DNA from: DASVEE01 sp036399695
GTDB lineage: Bacteria; Acidobacteriota; Thermoanaerobaculia; Gp7-AA8
Assembly: GCA_036399695.1 (NCBI GenBank)
Contig: DASWMP010000229.1
Location: 1-35,154 of the forward strand
DNA: 35,154 nt
Direction of reading: 5' to 3'
This document shows, one piece after another, positions 18,501 to 24,193 of this stretch. Under the pieces are notes generated by a model. The model was given only the letters and a program-made list of their open reading frames with translations. It made no database searches and was not told the DNA's origin. Every line of letters begins with the position of its first letter. Position 1 is the stretch's first letter. A program made the translations under genes and the position numbers.

Positions 18501-20118
18501 CGTTCGACGGATCGTCGGGAAAGAAGGCCTTCGTCGCTTTCGGCCCGAGCTGCAGGGTGCAGTCGTCCGGGTGCGCCGGATCGGAGCAGATCTGCGAGTT
18601 CGCCGGGACGTCCACGACCTGCGCCGGATCGCCGTTGGTCCAGGAGCTGAGGAAGAACTCCTCGAACCGGCAGGTGGTGCAGTTGTGCATCGGGCCGACG
18701 CCGAAGCGGTTGGAGAGGATCTCGGCGCCGATGCCCCCCATGCCGTAGTTGATGGCGAAGAAGTCGCGGCCCGCGCCGAGGGTGTACTGCAGCGTGCCGT
18801 TGAACTCGGGGAAGGCCTGCGTCGTCACGAAGTCGTCGTGATAGTGGATGGCGAACTCGCGGAACGGCTGGCGCGCGTTCGGGTAGACCTGCTGATTGCG
18901 GTCCGGCCCTTCGCTCGGCTCCGGCAGCTCGGTGCCGCCCGGACCGGCGATGATGGCCGTGAGGTCGGTGTAGACGAGGTTTCCGCCGTCGTCCGTCATC
19001 CGCAGGATGGGGACGCCGTTGCGCATGGCGCCGTAGTTGATGATCGGCTGGCCGGCCGGCGTGTGCAGATAGCCGCCCGTTTCGGCGGGGGCGCCGTCCG
19101 CGTTCATGAGGATGACGTCACCCTGCGTGACGGTGGAGCGCCAGAGCGGGAAGGTCTGACCCCGGAAGGTGGCGGTGCCGGTGCCGCGGGTGACGTTCTG
19201 CGCGGTGGCGCGGTGGGTGGCGTCGAGCAGGTCCTGCCGCGTCACCTGGCTGCGGTACCACTCGGTGCCGGCCGGCTGCACGGAGACGCTGCCGAAGAGC
19301 CCCTGCGAGAGCTGGCCGCCGAATGCGCCGCTCTGGCCGACGGTGGCCGCGGTGCTGTAAAGCAGGAAGGCGCCTTCGACGCCCGCGTACAACGTATAGG
19401 TGATGCGCTCGCCCGGCGCGACGAGACCGCTGCGGCGGCGGGCGTCATTTGCAGCGAAGACGTCGTTCGCGCCGACCCAGGTGCCGTCGCCGGAGATGGC
19501 GGCGATCGGACCGTTTGCATCGCGCGCGGAGACGACGTTGAGCCCCTCGACGTGCACGCCGGCATAACGGGTGGCGGGCTGGGAGACGCTCGGATTGGGC
19601 GTCGTCCACCCGGTCTGCGCGCCCGTGCCCTGGGCGTTGTACGCCGGCTTCAGGACGTTCTCGTTCGGCTTGTACGGATTCGAGGAGGTGTTGCCCGGCA
19701 CGAGGTTCGTCTTCACCGGGAAGTTCGCCGGATCGGAGATCACCGGTCCGTTCACCCCGGAGTCGCTCGGGCTGGCAGCGTCACCGTTGAGGAGATTCTG
19801 GAACGACACCTCGAGGCAGTCGCCCCTGTTGACGCGCAGCACGATCGGCCGCGGGCGCTTGTCGCTCCGTAGCATGACCCGGCCGGCCCGCAGCGCGGGA
19901 TTGGCAGAGTCGATGGAGCGGACGTCGCGCCGGAGCGCGAAGATCATTCCGCCGGCCTGAAACGCGCCGAGCCGATTGTTGTAGAAGGCCTGGTCGAGAG
20001 CGACGACGTCTGCCTTCGTCGTCTTCGCGCACGGTGGCGCGGCGGCCTGCGCGAGTAGCGGGTGCGCCGCAAGAGCGCACAACGCGGCCAGGAAAAATGT
20101 GAAGACACGATTGGCCAT
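12508..20118 (-). CDS. Giant exported multicopper oxidase-like protein (2536 aa)
   Basis: A signal peptide (residues 1-24, AHPLLAQA) leads a chain of cupredoxin domains. Copper motifs are THVHHLHAQQWLH (H562-H573), HCHFYPHFAQGM (616-627, the classic HCHxxxHxxxxM trinuclear/type 1 signature), QHIHL (H956, H958), HDHFGPSTH (1085-1093) and MSPHTFTMHG (H1328, H1333). Two blue-copper-like domains follow, with H1955 plus CTIHQADM (C2039, H2042, M2046) and H2114 plus CSVHTTNM (C2189, H2192, M2196). The EPLPFR/EPLPYR module occurs twice (about 1225 and 2225), showing internal duplication. Scattered motifs over one very long chain recall manganese oxidases MofA and MnxG, but this is much longer. A strong AGGGAGG precedes the ATG. 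It lies 24 nt after a glycosyltransferase gene and overlaps the propeller gene. Substrate (manganese, iron or organic) is not shown. Confidence 0.85.
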   Translation of the reverse strand: MANRVFTFFLAALCALAAHPLLAQAAAPPCAKTTKADVVALDQAFYNNRLGAFQAGGMIFALRRDVRSIDSANPALRAGRVMLRSDKRPRPIVLRVNRGDCLEVSFQNLLNGDAASPSDSGVNGPVISDPANFPVKTNLVPGNTSSNPYKPNENVLKPAYNAQGTGAQTGWTTPNPSVSQPATRYAGVHVEGLNVVSARDANGPIAAISGDGTWVGANDVFAANDARRRSGLVAPGERITYTLYAGVEGAFLLYSTAATVGQSGAFGGQLSQGLFGSVSVQPAGTEWYRSQVTRQDLLDATHRATAQNVTRGTGTATFRGQTFPLWRSTVTQGDVILMNADGAPAETGGYLHTPAGQPIINYGAMRNGVPILRMTDDGGNLVYTDLTAIIAGPGGTELPEPSEGPDRNQQVYPNARQPFREFAIHYHDDFVTTQAFPEFNGTLQYTLGAGRDFFAINYGMGGIGAEILSNRFGVGPMHNCTTCRFEEFFLSSWTNGDPAQVVDVPANSQICSDPAHPDDCTLQLGPKATKAFFPDDPSNVYHSYLSDHVKFQILHAGTNITHVHHLHAQQWLHSPKNNDGHYRDSQLISPGAAYTLDHVFNGSGNLNKTIGDSIFHCHFYPHFAQGMWSFWRVHDTFEEGTRMNADQSVQTGWNRALPDGEIAAGTPTPGLVPLPTIPMAPIPARVQLVPVRAMENGNPLNVGYAVQVHPDDTALSPGYPFFIPGVAGQRAPHPPMDFAWEEDAQGKPARDADGKIRYLDGGLPRSIALFDPRPYQQETRWDFTKINDTITAVELPQEGTEVEKVAMAMHAVRNHPSYTPEGKAAPFVTNGRPPVPGAPYADPAVNAEGDSTCNDTVPASVLDPGANQPCLVRYKAADIQIDAVVNKKGWHFPQTRLLTLWGDVNATIDNKRMPQPFFFRANSRQAIEFWHANLVPNYYELDDFQVRTPTDIIGQHIHLVKFDVTSSDGGGNGYNYEDGTFSPQEVREIISSINKRRGLFQSMTLTADGFTVGGSQRLLRAKSIPYFGDGPDKAWLGAQTTIQRWYADPVLGTQDKTGYSGSVAEHSDRPDVGQRDQTLRTVFTHDHFGPSTHQQAGLYAGLLVEPTNSQWFDPETNALLGSNQNRPVGKDGKPAMDGGPTNWQALIVNTVDQKNSYREFALEFQDRQLAYDATSRTTPSPYIPGNTANYTGWADPTHAISPPLSGGGPAPFPFIVTGSFGTGTYSMNYRNEPLPFRVAPFRSTFQTNPPVDPNAADLSHVFRSIVRADGALNVQPKAGTPVAPNSPFQFPQPYTGASGTDPYTPLMRAYAGDNVQVRTLVGAHMSPHTFTMHGVNWLFETENDQSGYRATQSMGISEHFEMLFNVPRSASPTGAADYFYSSSSDVNGLQSGNWGIMRAYNTPQQNLIPLPNNNPPNDGAVADCTGWANTPQKTFNVSAVNVASLSNAAKQKLRLFYNRRGRGGSSSEQLFDPSALVYLLDGKVPEDSNFEPLILRANAGDCITLKLTNSFSGGVGSTTLARPWYNVAFQVNAGTVDAANQIIDAFNLLNNYNSNFMTLFNGNRYGFALPPPTARVVTVTPQSGGKSWQLAQSQPTQGSFLVTQTSATVFSVAATVPMQTSAQAGLHAQLVAFDPATSNGINVGQNPVQTATAGNSETYVWYAGRVSSDGTPQPVEFGSVNLTPSDPLRQHPFGLIGALIIEPQNSTWRADDNSMASATVTKQDGTKFREFVAVVQDDVSGLTMNGTVDRGTTYVLGANTGTPNPSDTKAKPVLNWATGTPFDAFTFAVPSGSKYIVTAGDSVSARFQKGTDKDPGNGFTFLDKTKALAMFDIAQPSSTFSAQGSGNTWGTNPTQCPSQTMATLVAKPGVAQRSTVDFVGTTQVGTAAAARTMTGTFVYADINPDIQIMGMQIGGTAPGEGTHVWGINSVPQPNGTRYSIKPGQKILVSVASELHGITFLPTGGNTDPAATEAMVRQVFDIDPLISQPTFAMNKFVPYIGVPAIPGGWGTAGYGAPMKLMLLTVRNDIPANITEVPFECTIHQADMLGTFVINQPGTETPGNEITISGDVVNGANTWTFTSPAIAPGAQPMPNGSTYRVQPGDIITFNVKNGTHGVTFLTDQKTAERIFEFLPGGQPFQVQPENVAPAPPPSWGTKRVTVNPPGAPVVLARVRVRGDVPFSLQAVPFECSVHTTNMAGVIAIGNADASSVGVTTAPSNWNKAVNYRTEPLPYRYANSNFMDDFDPCGNLSPLGISRALSNTLVQADPATPVFVAEAGSPVRMRLLHPGGNDEQTFLLNGHSWQEEPYNAGSTEIANNPTSQWLGGRDGFGPNVSWDLVTESAGGAARVTGDYLYRTFIGTDFVFGMWGVMRVGEPGKDVITVTQFPRPGQQNVPANGAMIAGVASVNPSTGTLADFIRIRSGSIDQRVAVERGTGRWSYANPALAVPVELTSIKCNDANCSSPTTWATLTAPAYIPVIQQNIAAPALDPNAIDLGEVARYKSLGPLDSTNPQPVAPGPTPAAPGQPHTDGGGSNHH

Positions 20119-20142
20119 ACAACCCCTCCCTGCTGAGAGCTT

Positions 20143-21180
20143 TCAGAGGAATGACGGTTGTGCGGTCCTCTTTGTGAAACTCTCGTGACGTATTTCCGCC
20201 TCGGACGGACGCGACGCACTCACCGGCACGGCCCCGAGCTCGCGCTCGTATTCGGCCACGTAGTCGCGCGCCATGCGCAGGTAATGGAAGTCGCGCAGCG
20301 CGCTGGCGCGGCAGACGTGGCGATCGAAGCGATCGATCTCCGCGACCGCCGTCACGTACTCCTCGAACGTCCGGCAGATGATCCCCATCTCGCTCTTCAC
20401 GATCTCGGGGAGCCCGCCGCTGGCACTCGTGATCACCGGCGTCCCGGAGACGAGCGCCTCGCCGACGGTGACGGGACAGACCTCATTGAGGCGCGAAGGA
20501 AAGATGAGCGCACGTGCCCCCGCGAGCAGGTCCGCCTTCTCGTCGCCCTGCACGTCGCCGACGTACTCCGCGCCGCCGTAGCTCGCGCAGAGCCGCGCCA
20601 CGGTGTCGATGACTTCCCTCGTGCCCCCGGTGCCGGCCACGATCAGCGGCATGCCGGCCTCGCGCGCGACCGCGAGCGCCAAATCGAGCCCTTTGTCGAG
20701 GTGCCGGTCCATGGCCGAGAGGAACAGCAGATACTCGCCGCGCAACGCGGAGAAGCGGTACTCCGAAGGATCGATGCCGTTGATGACGAAGCGCGTGCTG
20801 CCGAACGTCCGGGCCATCGTGCCCGAGGCGAAGATCCAGTTGTCGGGGATGACGTGGATGCCGCGGGTGCGGGGATCGAGATGGCACGTCGCGACGGATG
20901 GTCCGCGCCACGACGCTTCCCAGTGCGGCGCACGCATGGCGTACGTGTGCACGATGTCGGCGTCGTGCTCCGGCGCGCGGACGATGCGCACGCCCGGCAG
21001 CGGCTCGCCGGCCGGCTCCTCCTCGAGCACGTAGACGACCTCGTGCCCCAGCTCGGCCAGCCCTTTGCCGAGCCAGTCGTGAATGCGCTGCGCGGACGCC
21101 GAAGGCATCGGCTTCGGATTGCGTCCCACGCCGGTCCGCGGCAGCGGGTACGTGTGGTCGCAGGTGAACAGGATCTTCAT
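20143..21180 (-). CDS. GT4-family glycosyltransferase, paralogue of 356-1288
   Basis: A 345-residue GT-B enzyme. The start MKILFTCDHTYP is chosen because its ATG at 21180 overlaps the upstream stop as ATGA; the frame opens seven codons earlier. The C-terminal half has NEVCPVTVGEALVSGTPVIT, containing the EX7E motif (E-V-C-P-V-T-V-G-E). KGLAELGHEV and the C-terminal F-H-Y-L-R-M-A are shared with the first GT4. It sits between the dioxygenase and the giant oxidase, 24 nt from the latter, so it is very likely in the same transcript. It may glycosylate a product or a surface polymer tied to the oxidase; the acceptor is unknown. Confidence 0.87.
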   Translation of the reverse strand: MKILFTCDHTYPLPRTGVGRNPKPMPSASAQRIHDWLGKGLAELGHEVVYVLEEEPAGEPLPGVRIVRAPEHDADIVHTYAMRAPHWEASWRGPSVATCHLDPRTRGIHVIPDNWIFASGTMARTFGSTRFVINGIDPSEYRFSALRGEYLLFLSAMDRHLDKGLDLALAVAREAGMPLIVAGTGGTREVIDTVARLCASYGGAEYVGDVQGDEKADLLAGARALIFPSRLNEVCPVTVGEALVSGTPVITSASGGLPEIVKSEMGIICRTFEEYVTAVAEIDRFDRHVCRASALRDFHYLRMARDYVAEYERELGAVPVSASRPSEAEIRHESFTKRTAQPSFL

Positions 21181-21824
21181 CGCGTGGGGATGACGGGCCA
21201 TTCGCGCCAGTCCACGCTCGCTTTGAGGTAGCGGACGATGAAGCCGGTACGCGCCGCGGCCGAACGGTTGGGCCCCGACCCGTGAATGAGGTCGAAGTGG
21301 TGGAGCGACATCTGCCCCGCCTTCAACGTCACGTCGATGGCTTCGCTCTCGTCGACCGTTGCGTCGACCGATTGCCCGGCGCGAAGGAGGTTGCGGGCAT
21401 CGTCGATCTGCCGATGCGGCAGCCGTTGCCGGTGAGTGCCGGCAAGGACGCGCATGCAGCCCGCTTCCGCGGTGCTGTCGCCGAGGGCGATCCAGGCCGA
21501 GAGGGAGTCGTCGCCGGAGAAGTTGGTGTACGCGCCGTCCTGGTGCCAGGCGACGTAGCCGTCACTCCGCGGCGCTTTCCGCAGCAGCAAGGTCCCCCAG
21601 ACGACGACCGGCTCGCCAAGCAGCTCCTCGGCACGGGCGACGACCGCCGGCCGGGTGGCCAACGCCCGCGCCCAGTCGTGCCGCAGGTGCAGCCAGCGCA
21701 CTTCCTCCGGCTCGGCCGCCACGTGGGCCTCGACGTGCCCGCGGTACGTCTCGACCTCTCCCGGCTCCAGCGCCACGAGCGGGAAAACGATGCCATCGCG
21801 CAGATAGCGCTCGCGAGGGGTCAT
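21177..21824 (-). CDS. PhyH-family Fe(II)/2-oxoglutarate dioxygenase
   Basis: A 215-residue protein of the phytanoyl-CoA dioxygenase family. YVAWHQDGAYTNF provides the H-x-D iron ligands, HHFDLIHGSGPNRS the distal histidine, and RTGFIVRYL the arginine that binds 2-oxoglutarate. The aspartate of H-x-D is present, so it should be a hydroxylase and not an SyrB2-type halogenase, which has alanine there. The soluble enzyme is the first gene of the minus-strand oxidase operon, and its stop overlaps the glycosyltransferase start. The divergent Sco gene lies across a repeat-filled 364-nt gap. The substrate is unknown. Confidence 0.88.
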   Translation of the reverse strand: MTPRERYLRDGIVFPLVALEPGEVETYRGHVEAHVAAEPEEVRWLHLRHDWARALATRPAVVARAEELLGEPVVVWGTLLLRKAPRSDGYVAWHQDGAYTNFSGDDSLSAWIALGDSTAEAGCMRVLAGTHRQRLPHRQIDDARNLLRAGQSVDATVDESEAIDVTLKAGQMSLHHFDLIHGSGPNRSAAARTGFIVRYLKASVDWREWPVIPTR

Positions 21825-21870
21825 GCGAAGAAGACGCGTCAGGAGGGCGGGATGTGAATGGGGCGGGGCG

Positions 21871-21968
21871 GTTGGCGGTTGCCGGTTGGCAGTTGGCGGT
21901 TGGCGGTTGGCAGTTGGCAGTTGGCGGTTGGCAGTTGGCGGTTGGCGGTTGGCAGTTGGCGGTTGGGC
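21871..21968. repeat. Heptamer tandem repeat, GTTGGCG/GTTGGCA
   Basis: Fourteen head-to-tail heptamers. Most are GTTGGCG or GTTGGCA in irregular order; one is GTTGCCG and the last is GTTGGGC. Inverse-orientation heptamers (CGCCAAC) occur at 22113-22146, so the tract can fold back on itself. The same unit appears in the 3' end of the AroE-like gene. Confidence 0.9.
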
Positions 21969-21979
21969 GGGAGCGGGGG

Positions 21980-22146
21980 GAGGGAGAACCTGAATGCAGA
22001 GCGCAGAACGCAGAACGCAGAATTGAGAGAAGCTCCACTGGCGTCCGGCGCGCCTCTCCTTTCATCGTTCTGACTTCTGCGTTCTGCGTTCTGCGTTCAG
22101 GTTCTCCCCGCTCCACCGCCAACCGCTCCACCGCCAACCGCCAACT
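21980..22146. repeat. Compound inverted repeat with GCAGAAC heptamers
   Basis: Left arm about 21981-22022 (GGGAGAACCTGAA then GCAGAAC-type units) and right arm 22075-22109 are inverted copies. The left arm has one extra heptamer. Outside the right arm, 22113-22146 carries CGCCAAC units that invert the heptamer tract at 21871-21968. Together 21871-22146 could form one very long hairpin in the gap between the divergent PhyH and Sco genes. Confidence 0.85.
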
Positions 22147-22188
22147 CCCCGAGGGTAGGGATCTTCCTTTTCCCGTCACTCCCAAGTC

Positions 22189-22809
22189 ATGCGACCACTC
22201 CTTCTCGGATCTTTCGTGCTCCTGCTGGCGCTGCCGGTTCGTGCGCAGCACGAGCAGCACATGAAAGCGGCGGCGGCGGTGCCGGACAGCTCGACGATCG
22301 AGCTGAAGATCGCCGATGTGAACGTAATCGACCAGAGCGGGACCTCGCGTCAGTTCTACTCCGATCTGGTGAAGGACCGGGTCGTGGTGATGAACTTCAT
22401 CTTCACGAGCTGCACGACGGTCTGCCCGACGATGGGTGCGACGTTCGCCCGCGTGCAGAAACTCCTCGGTAACCGCGACGTGGCGCTGATCTCCATCAGC
22501 GTCGATCCGCTGACCGATACACCGCAACGGCTCGAGGCCTGGAGCCGCAAACTGGACGCGCAGCCCGGCTGGACGCTCGTCACCGGGAGCAAGACGGACA
22601 TCGATCGCCTGCTCCGGTCGCTCGGCGTCTTCACGCCCGACAAGAACAGCCACACGCCGACGGTCCTGGTGGGCGACGCTAAACGCGGCACCTGGCGGCG
22701 GGCGAGCGGACTGGCCACGCCGACAGCGATCGTCGCGCTGGTCGACGCCATGGTGCCGGCGCAACACCACCATCACCACGGAGCGCACGCGGCGACCTCG
22801 CCACGATGA
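22189..22809 (+). CDS. Sco1/SenC copper chaperone
   Basis: A 206-residue thioredoxin-fold protein. Signal peptide MRPLLLGSFVLLLALPVRAQ leads to the periplasm. The copper site is complete: SCTTVCP gives C75 and C79, and NSHTPTVLVGD gives H155. VVVMNFIFTSC and ISISVDPLTDTPQ are standard Sco1 strands. It probably delivers copper to, or reduces cysteines of, a copper enzyme; in other bacteria Sco serves the CuA site of cytochrome oxidase. Here no cytochrome oxidase is near, and the divergent giant multicopper oxidase is the likely client. An extra C-terminal run of five histidines (after PAQ) could bind copper. Its stop overlaps the cytochrome c start (ATGA at 22806). No good ribosome binding site precedes the ATG. 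Confidence 0.93.
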   Translation: MRPLLLGSFVLLLALPVRAQHEQHMKAAAAVPDSSTIELKIADVNVIDQSGTSRQFYSDLVKDRVVVMNFIFTSCTTVCPTMGATFARVQKLLGNRDVALISISVDPLTDTPQRLEAWSRKLDAQPGWTLVTGSKTDIDRLLRSLGVFTPDKNSHTPTVLVGDAKRGTWRRASGLATPTAIVALVDAMVPAQHHHHHGAHAATSPR

Positions 22810-23930
22810 GCCGCGCGCTGGCGCTGTTGCTGGCGACGCTCGCCCTCGCACCGCGCCTCACCGAGGAGGAAGCGCGCGGGAAGGCGATCTATATCCGCGG
22901 TGAACGGGCCACGGCGGTGATGGGCGATGAAGGGGTGGAGGTCCCGGCGACGGTGGTTCCGTGCGCGAGCTGCCACGGGTACGACGGCCGCGGCCGCGCC
23001 GAAGGCGGCGTGCGCCCGTCGAACCTGCGCTGGGACGTGCTGACGAAGCCGTACGAGGTGCCGGGCGAACGGCAGCATCCGCCGTATACCCGCGCCACGA
23101 TCAAACGAGCCATCACCATGGGGGTCGATCCTGCCGGCAACAAGCTGCAGACGGTGATGCCACGCTACCGGATGGCGGACGCGGATCTCGACGATCTGCT
23201 GGCGTATCTGGAGAAGCTGCCGTCCGACGCTGATCCCGGTCTCACCGCCGAGGCGATCCGGATCGGCGTGCTGCTGCCGCCGAACGGCCGTGCCGCGGCG
23301 ACGCGGGCGCTGCTCGAAGCGTACGTCTCGCGCCTGAACCGCGGCGGCGGGATCTTCGGCCGAAAGCTGGAGCTGGCGTTCAGCGCCACGATTCCGGCAG
23401 ACGAGCCGTTCGCGCTCGTCGCGGCGTCGCTCATCGGCGTGGAAGAGGAGGTGGAAACGCTCGCCGAGCGCCATCAGCTCCCGCTCCTGGCGACGATCGC
23501 CACCGGCGCGCCGCGCGGACGCTACTCGTTCCACCTGCTGGCGGGGCTCGAGGATCAGGTGCGCGCATTACGGGAGTTCAACCCGGCGCTCGTGCCGATT
23601 CCCGGCACCGCCACCGCCAAACTGGCGGACGGCCGTCTGGCGATGGCCATTCCGGCCCTCCCCTCCGACGCCGCCCCGCCCGCCATCGCCGAGCTCCGCT
23701 CCCTCGGCGGCGATCCCGCCGCCGGCCCGACCGTCAACGGCACGCTCGCGTCCATGAAGCTGATCGTGGAAGCGCTCCGCCGCGCCGGCCGCGACGTCTC
23801 CCGTGAAAAGCTGGTCGAGACGCTGGAAGGTTTCCATGAGGTGGACACCGGCCTGGTGCCGAGAGTGACGTTCGGACCCAACCGCCATACCGGCGTGACT
23901 ACGGCGCATGTGGTGGTGATAGAGGAGTAG
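22806..23930 (+). CDS. Cytochrome c fused to a periplasmic-binding-like domain
   Basis: A 374-residue protein. A hydrophobic N-terminus (about 3-16) suggests export. A class I cytochrome c domain (about 20-140) has the heme motif CASCH (C53, C56, H57) and MPRYRM (M118 or M123 as axial ligand). After about residue 150, EAIRIGVLLPPNGRAA begins a region like a type 1 periplasmic-binding (amino-acid-binding) domain but shortened, with RYSFHLLAGLEDQVRAL and a C-terminal VEALRRAGRDVSREKLVETL. It may be a heme protein that senses or docks a ligand. It is translationally coupled to Sco and followed by a 39-bp inverted repeat. It is probably the electron donor or acceptor for the oxidase module; this is inference from context. 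Confidence 0.88.
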   Translation: MSRALALLLATLALAPRLTEEEARGKAIYIRGERATAVMGDEGVEVPATVVPCASCHGYDGRGRAEGGVRPSNLRWDVLTKPYEVPGERQHPPYTRATIKRAITMGVDPAGNKLQTVMPRYRMADADLDDLLAYLEKLPSDADPGLTAEAIRIGVLLPPNGRAAATRALLEAYVSRLNRGGGIFGRKLELAFSATIPADEPFALVAASLIGVEEEVETLAERHQLPLLATIATGAPRGRYSFHLLAGLEDQVRALREFNPALVPIPGTATAKLADGRLAMAIPALPSDAAPPAIAELRSLGGDPAAGPTVNGTLASMKLIVEALRRAGRDVSREKLVETLEGFHEVDTGLVPRVTFGPNRHTGVTTAHVVVIEE

Positions 23931-23934
23931 GGCA

Positions 23935-24065
23935 GAGAGAAACGATGGGACAGCTGGGACCTATGGGACCTGTGCCCGCCCATCCCGCCCGGGAGCCAAC
24001 CCGGCCGGTGGTACTCCATAGGTCCTACAGGTCCGATAGGTCCCATCTGTCCCATCGTTTCTCTC
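23935..24065. repeat. Near-perfect 39-bp inverted repeat, TGGGACCTA type
   Basis: Left arm 23935-23973 contains ATGGGACAGCTGGGACCTAT; right arm 24027-24065 is its inverse with about two mismatches. The arms are built from TGGGACnnn nonamers. It starts 4 nt after the cytochrome c stop and ends 50 nt before tRNA-Arg. The element could end transcription of the Sco-cytochrome operon. Confidence 0.88.
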
Positions 24066-24115
24066 CCGGGATGACAGACCACCCAACTCGCGTTACGCTA
24101 CTGCGCGCGACGCAC

Positions 24116-24192
24116 GTCCCCGTAGCTCAGCCGGATAGAGCAACAGCCTTCTAAGCTGTGGGTCGCAGGTTCGAGCCCTGCCGGGGACGCCA
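24116..24192 (+). tRNA. tRNA-Arg (anticodon TCT)
   Basis: 77 nt. Acceptor GTCCCCG pairs with CGGGGAC, anticodon loop CTTCTAA (anticodon TCT), T-loop GGTTCGAGCCC, CCA encoded at 24190-24192. It ends 1 nt before the last base of the convergent CHAT gene. Confidence 0.96.
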
Positions 24193-24193
24193 A

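Noticed and set aside
16042..19872. Plus-strand ORF of 1276 residues opposite the oxidase gene
   Set aside because: Arg/Val/Asp-rich shadow of a GC-rich gene on the other strand; no domain is recognisable, while the minus strand has clear copper motifs.
21177..21824. SyrB2-type halogenase
   Set aside because: The iron motif is H-x-D (HQD), which indicates hydroxylation and not chlorination.
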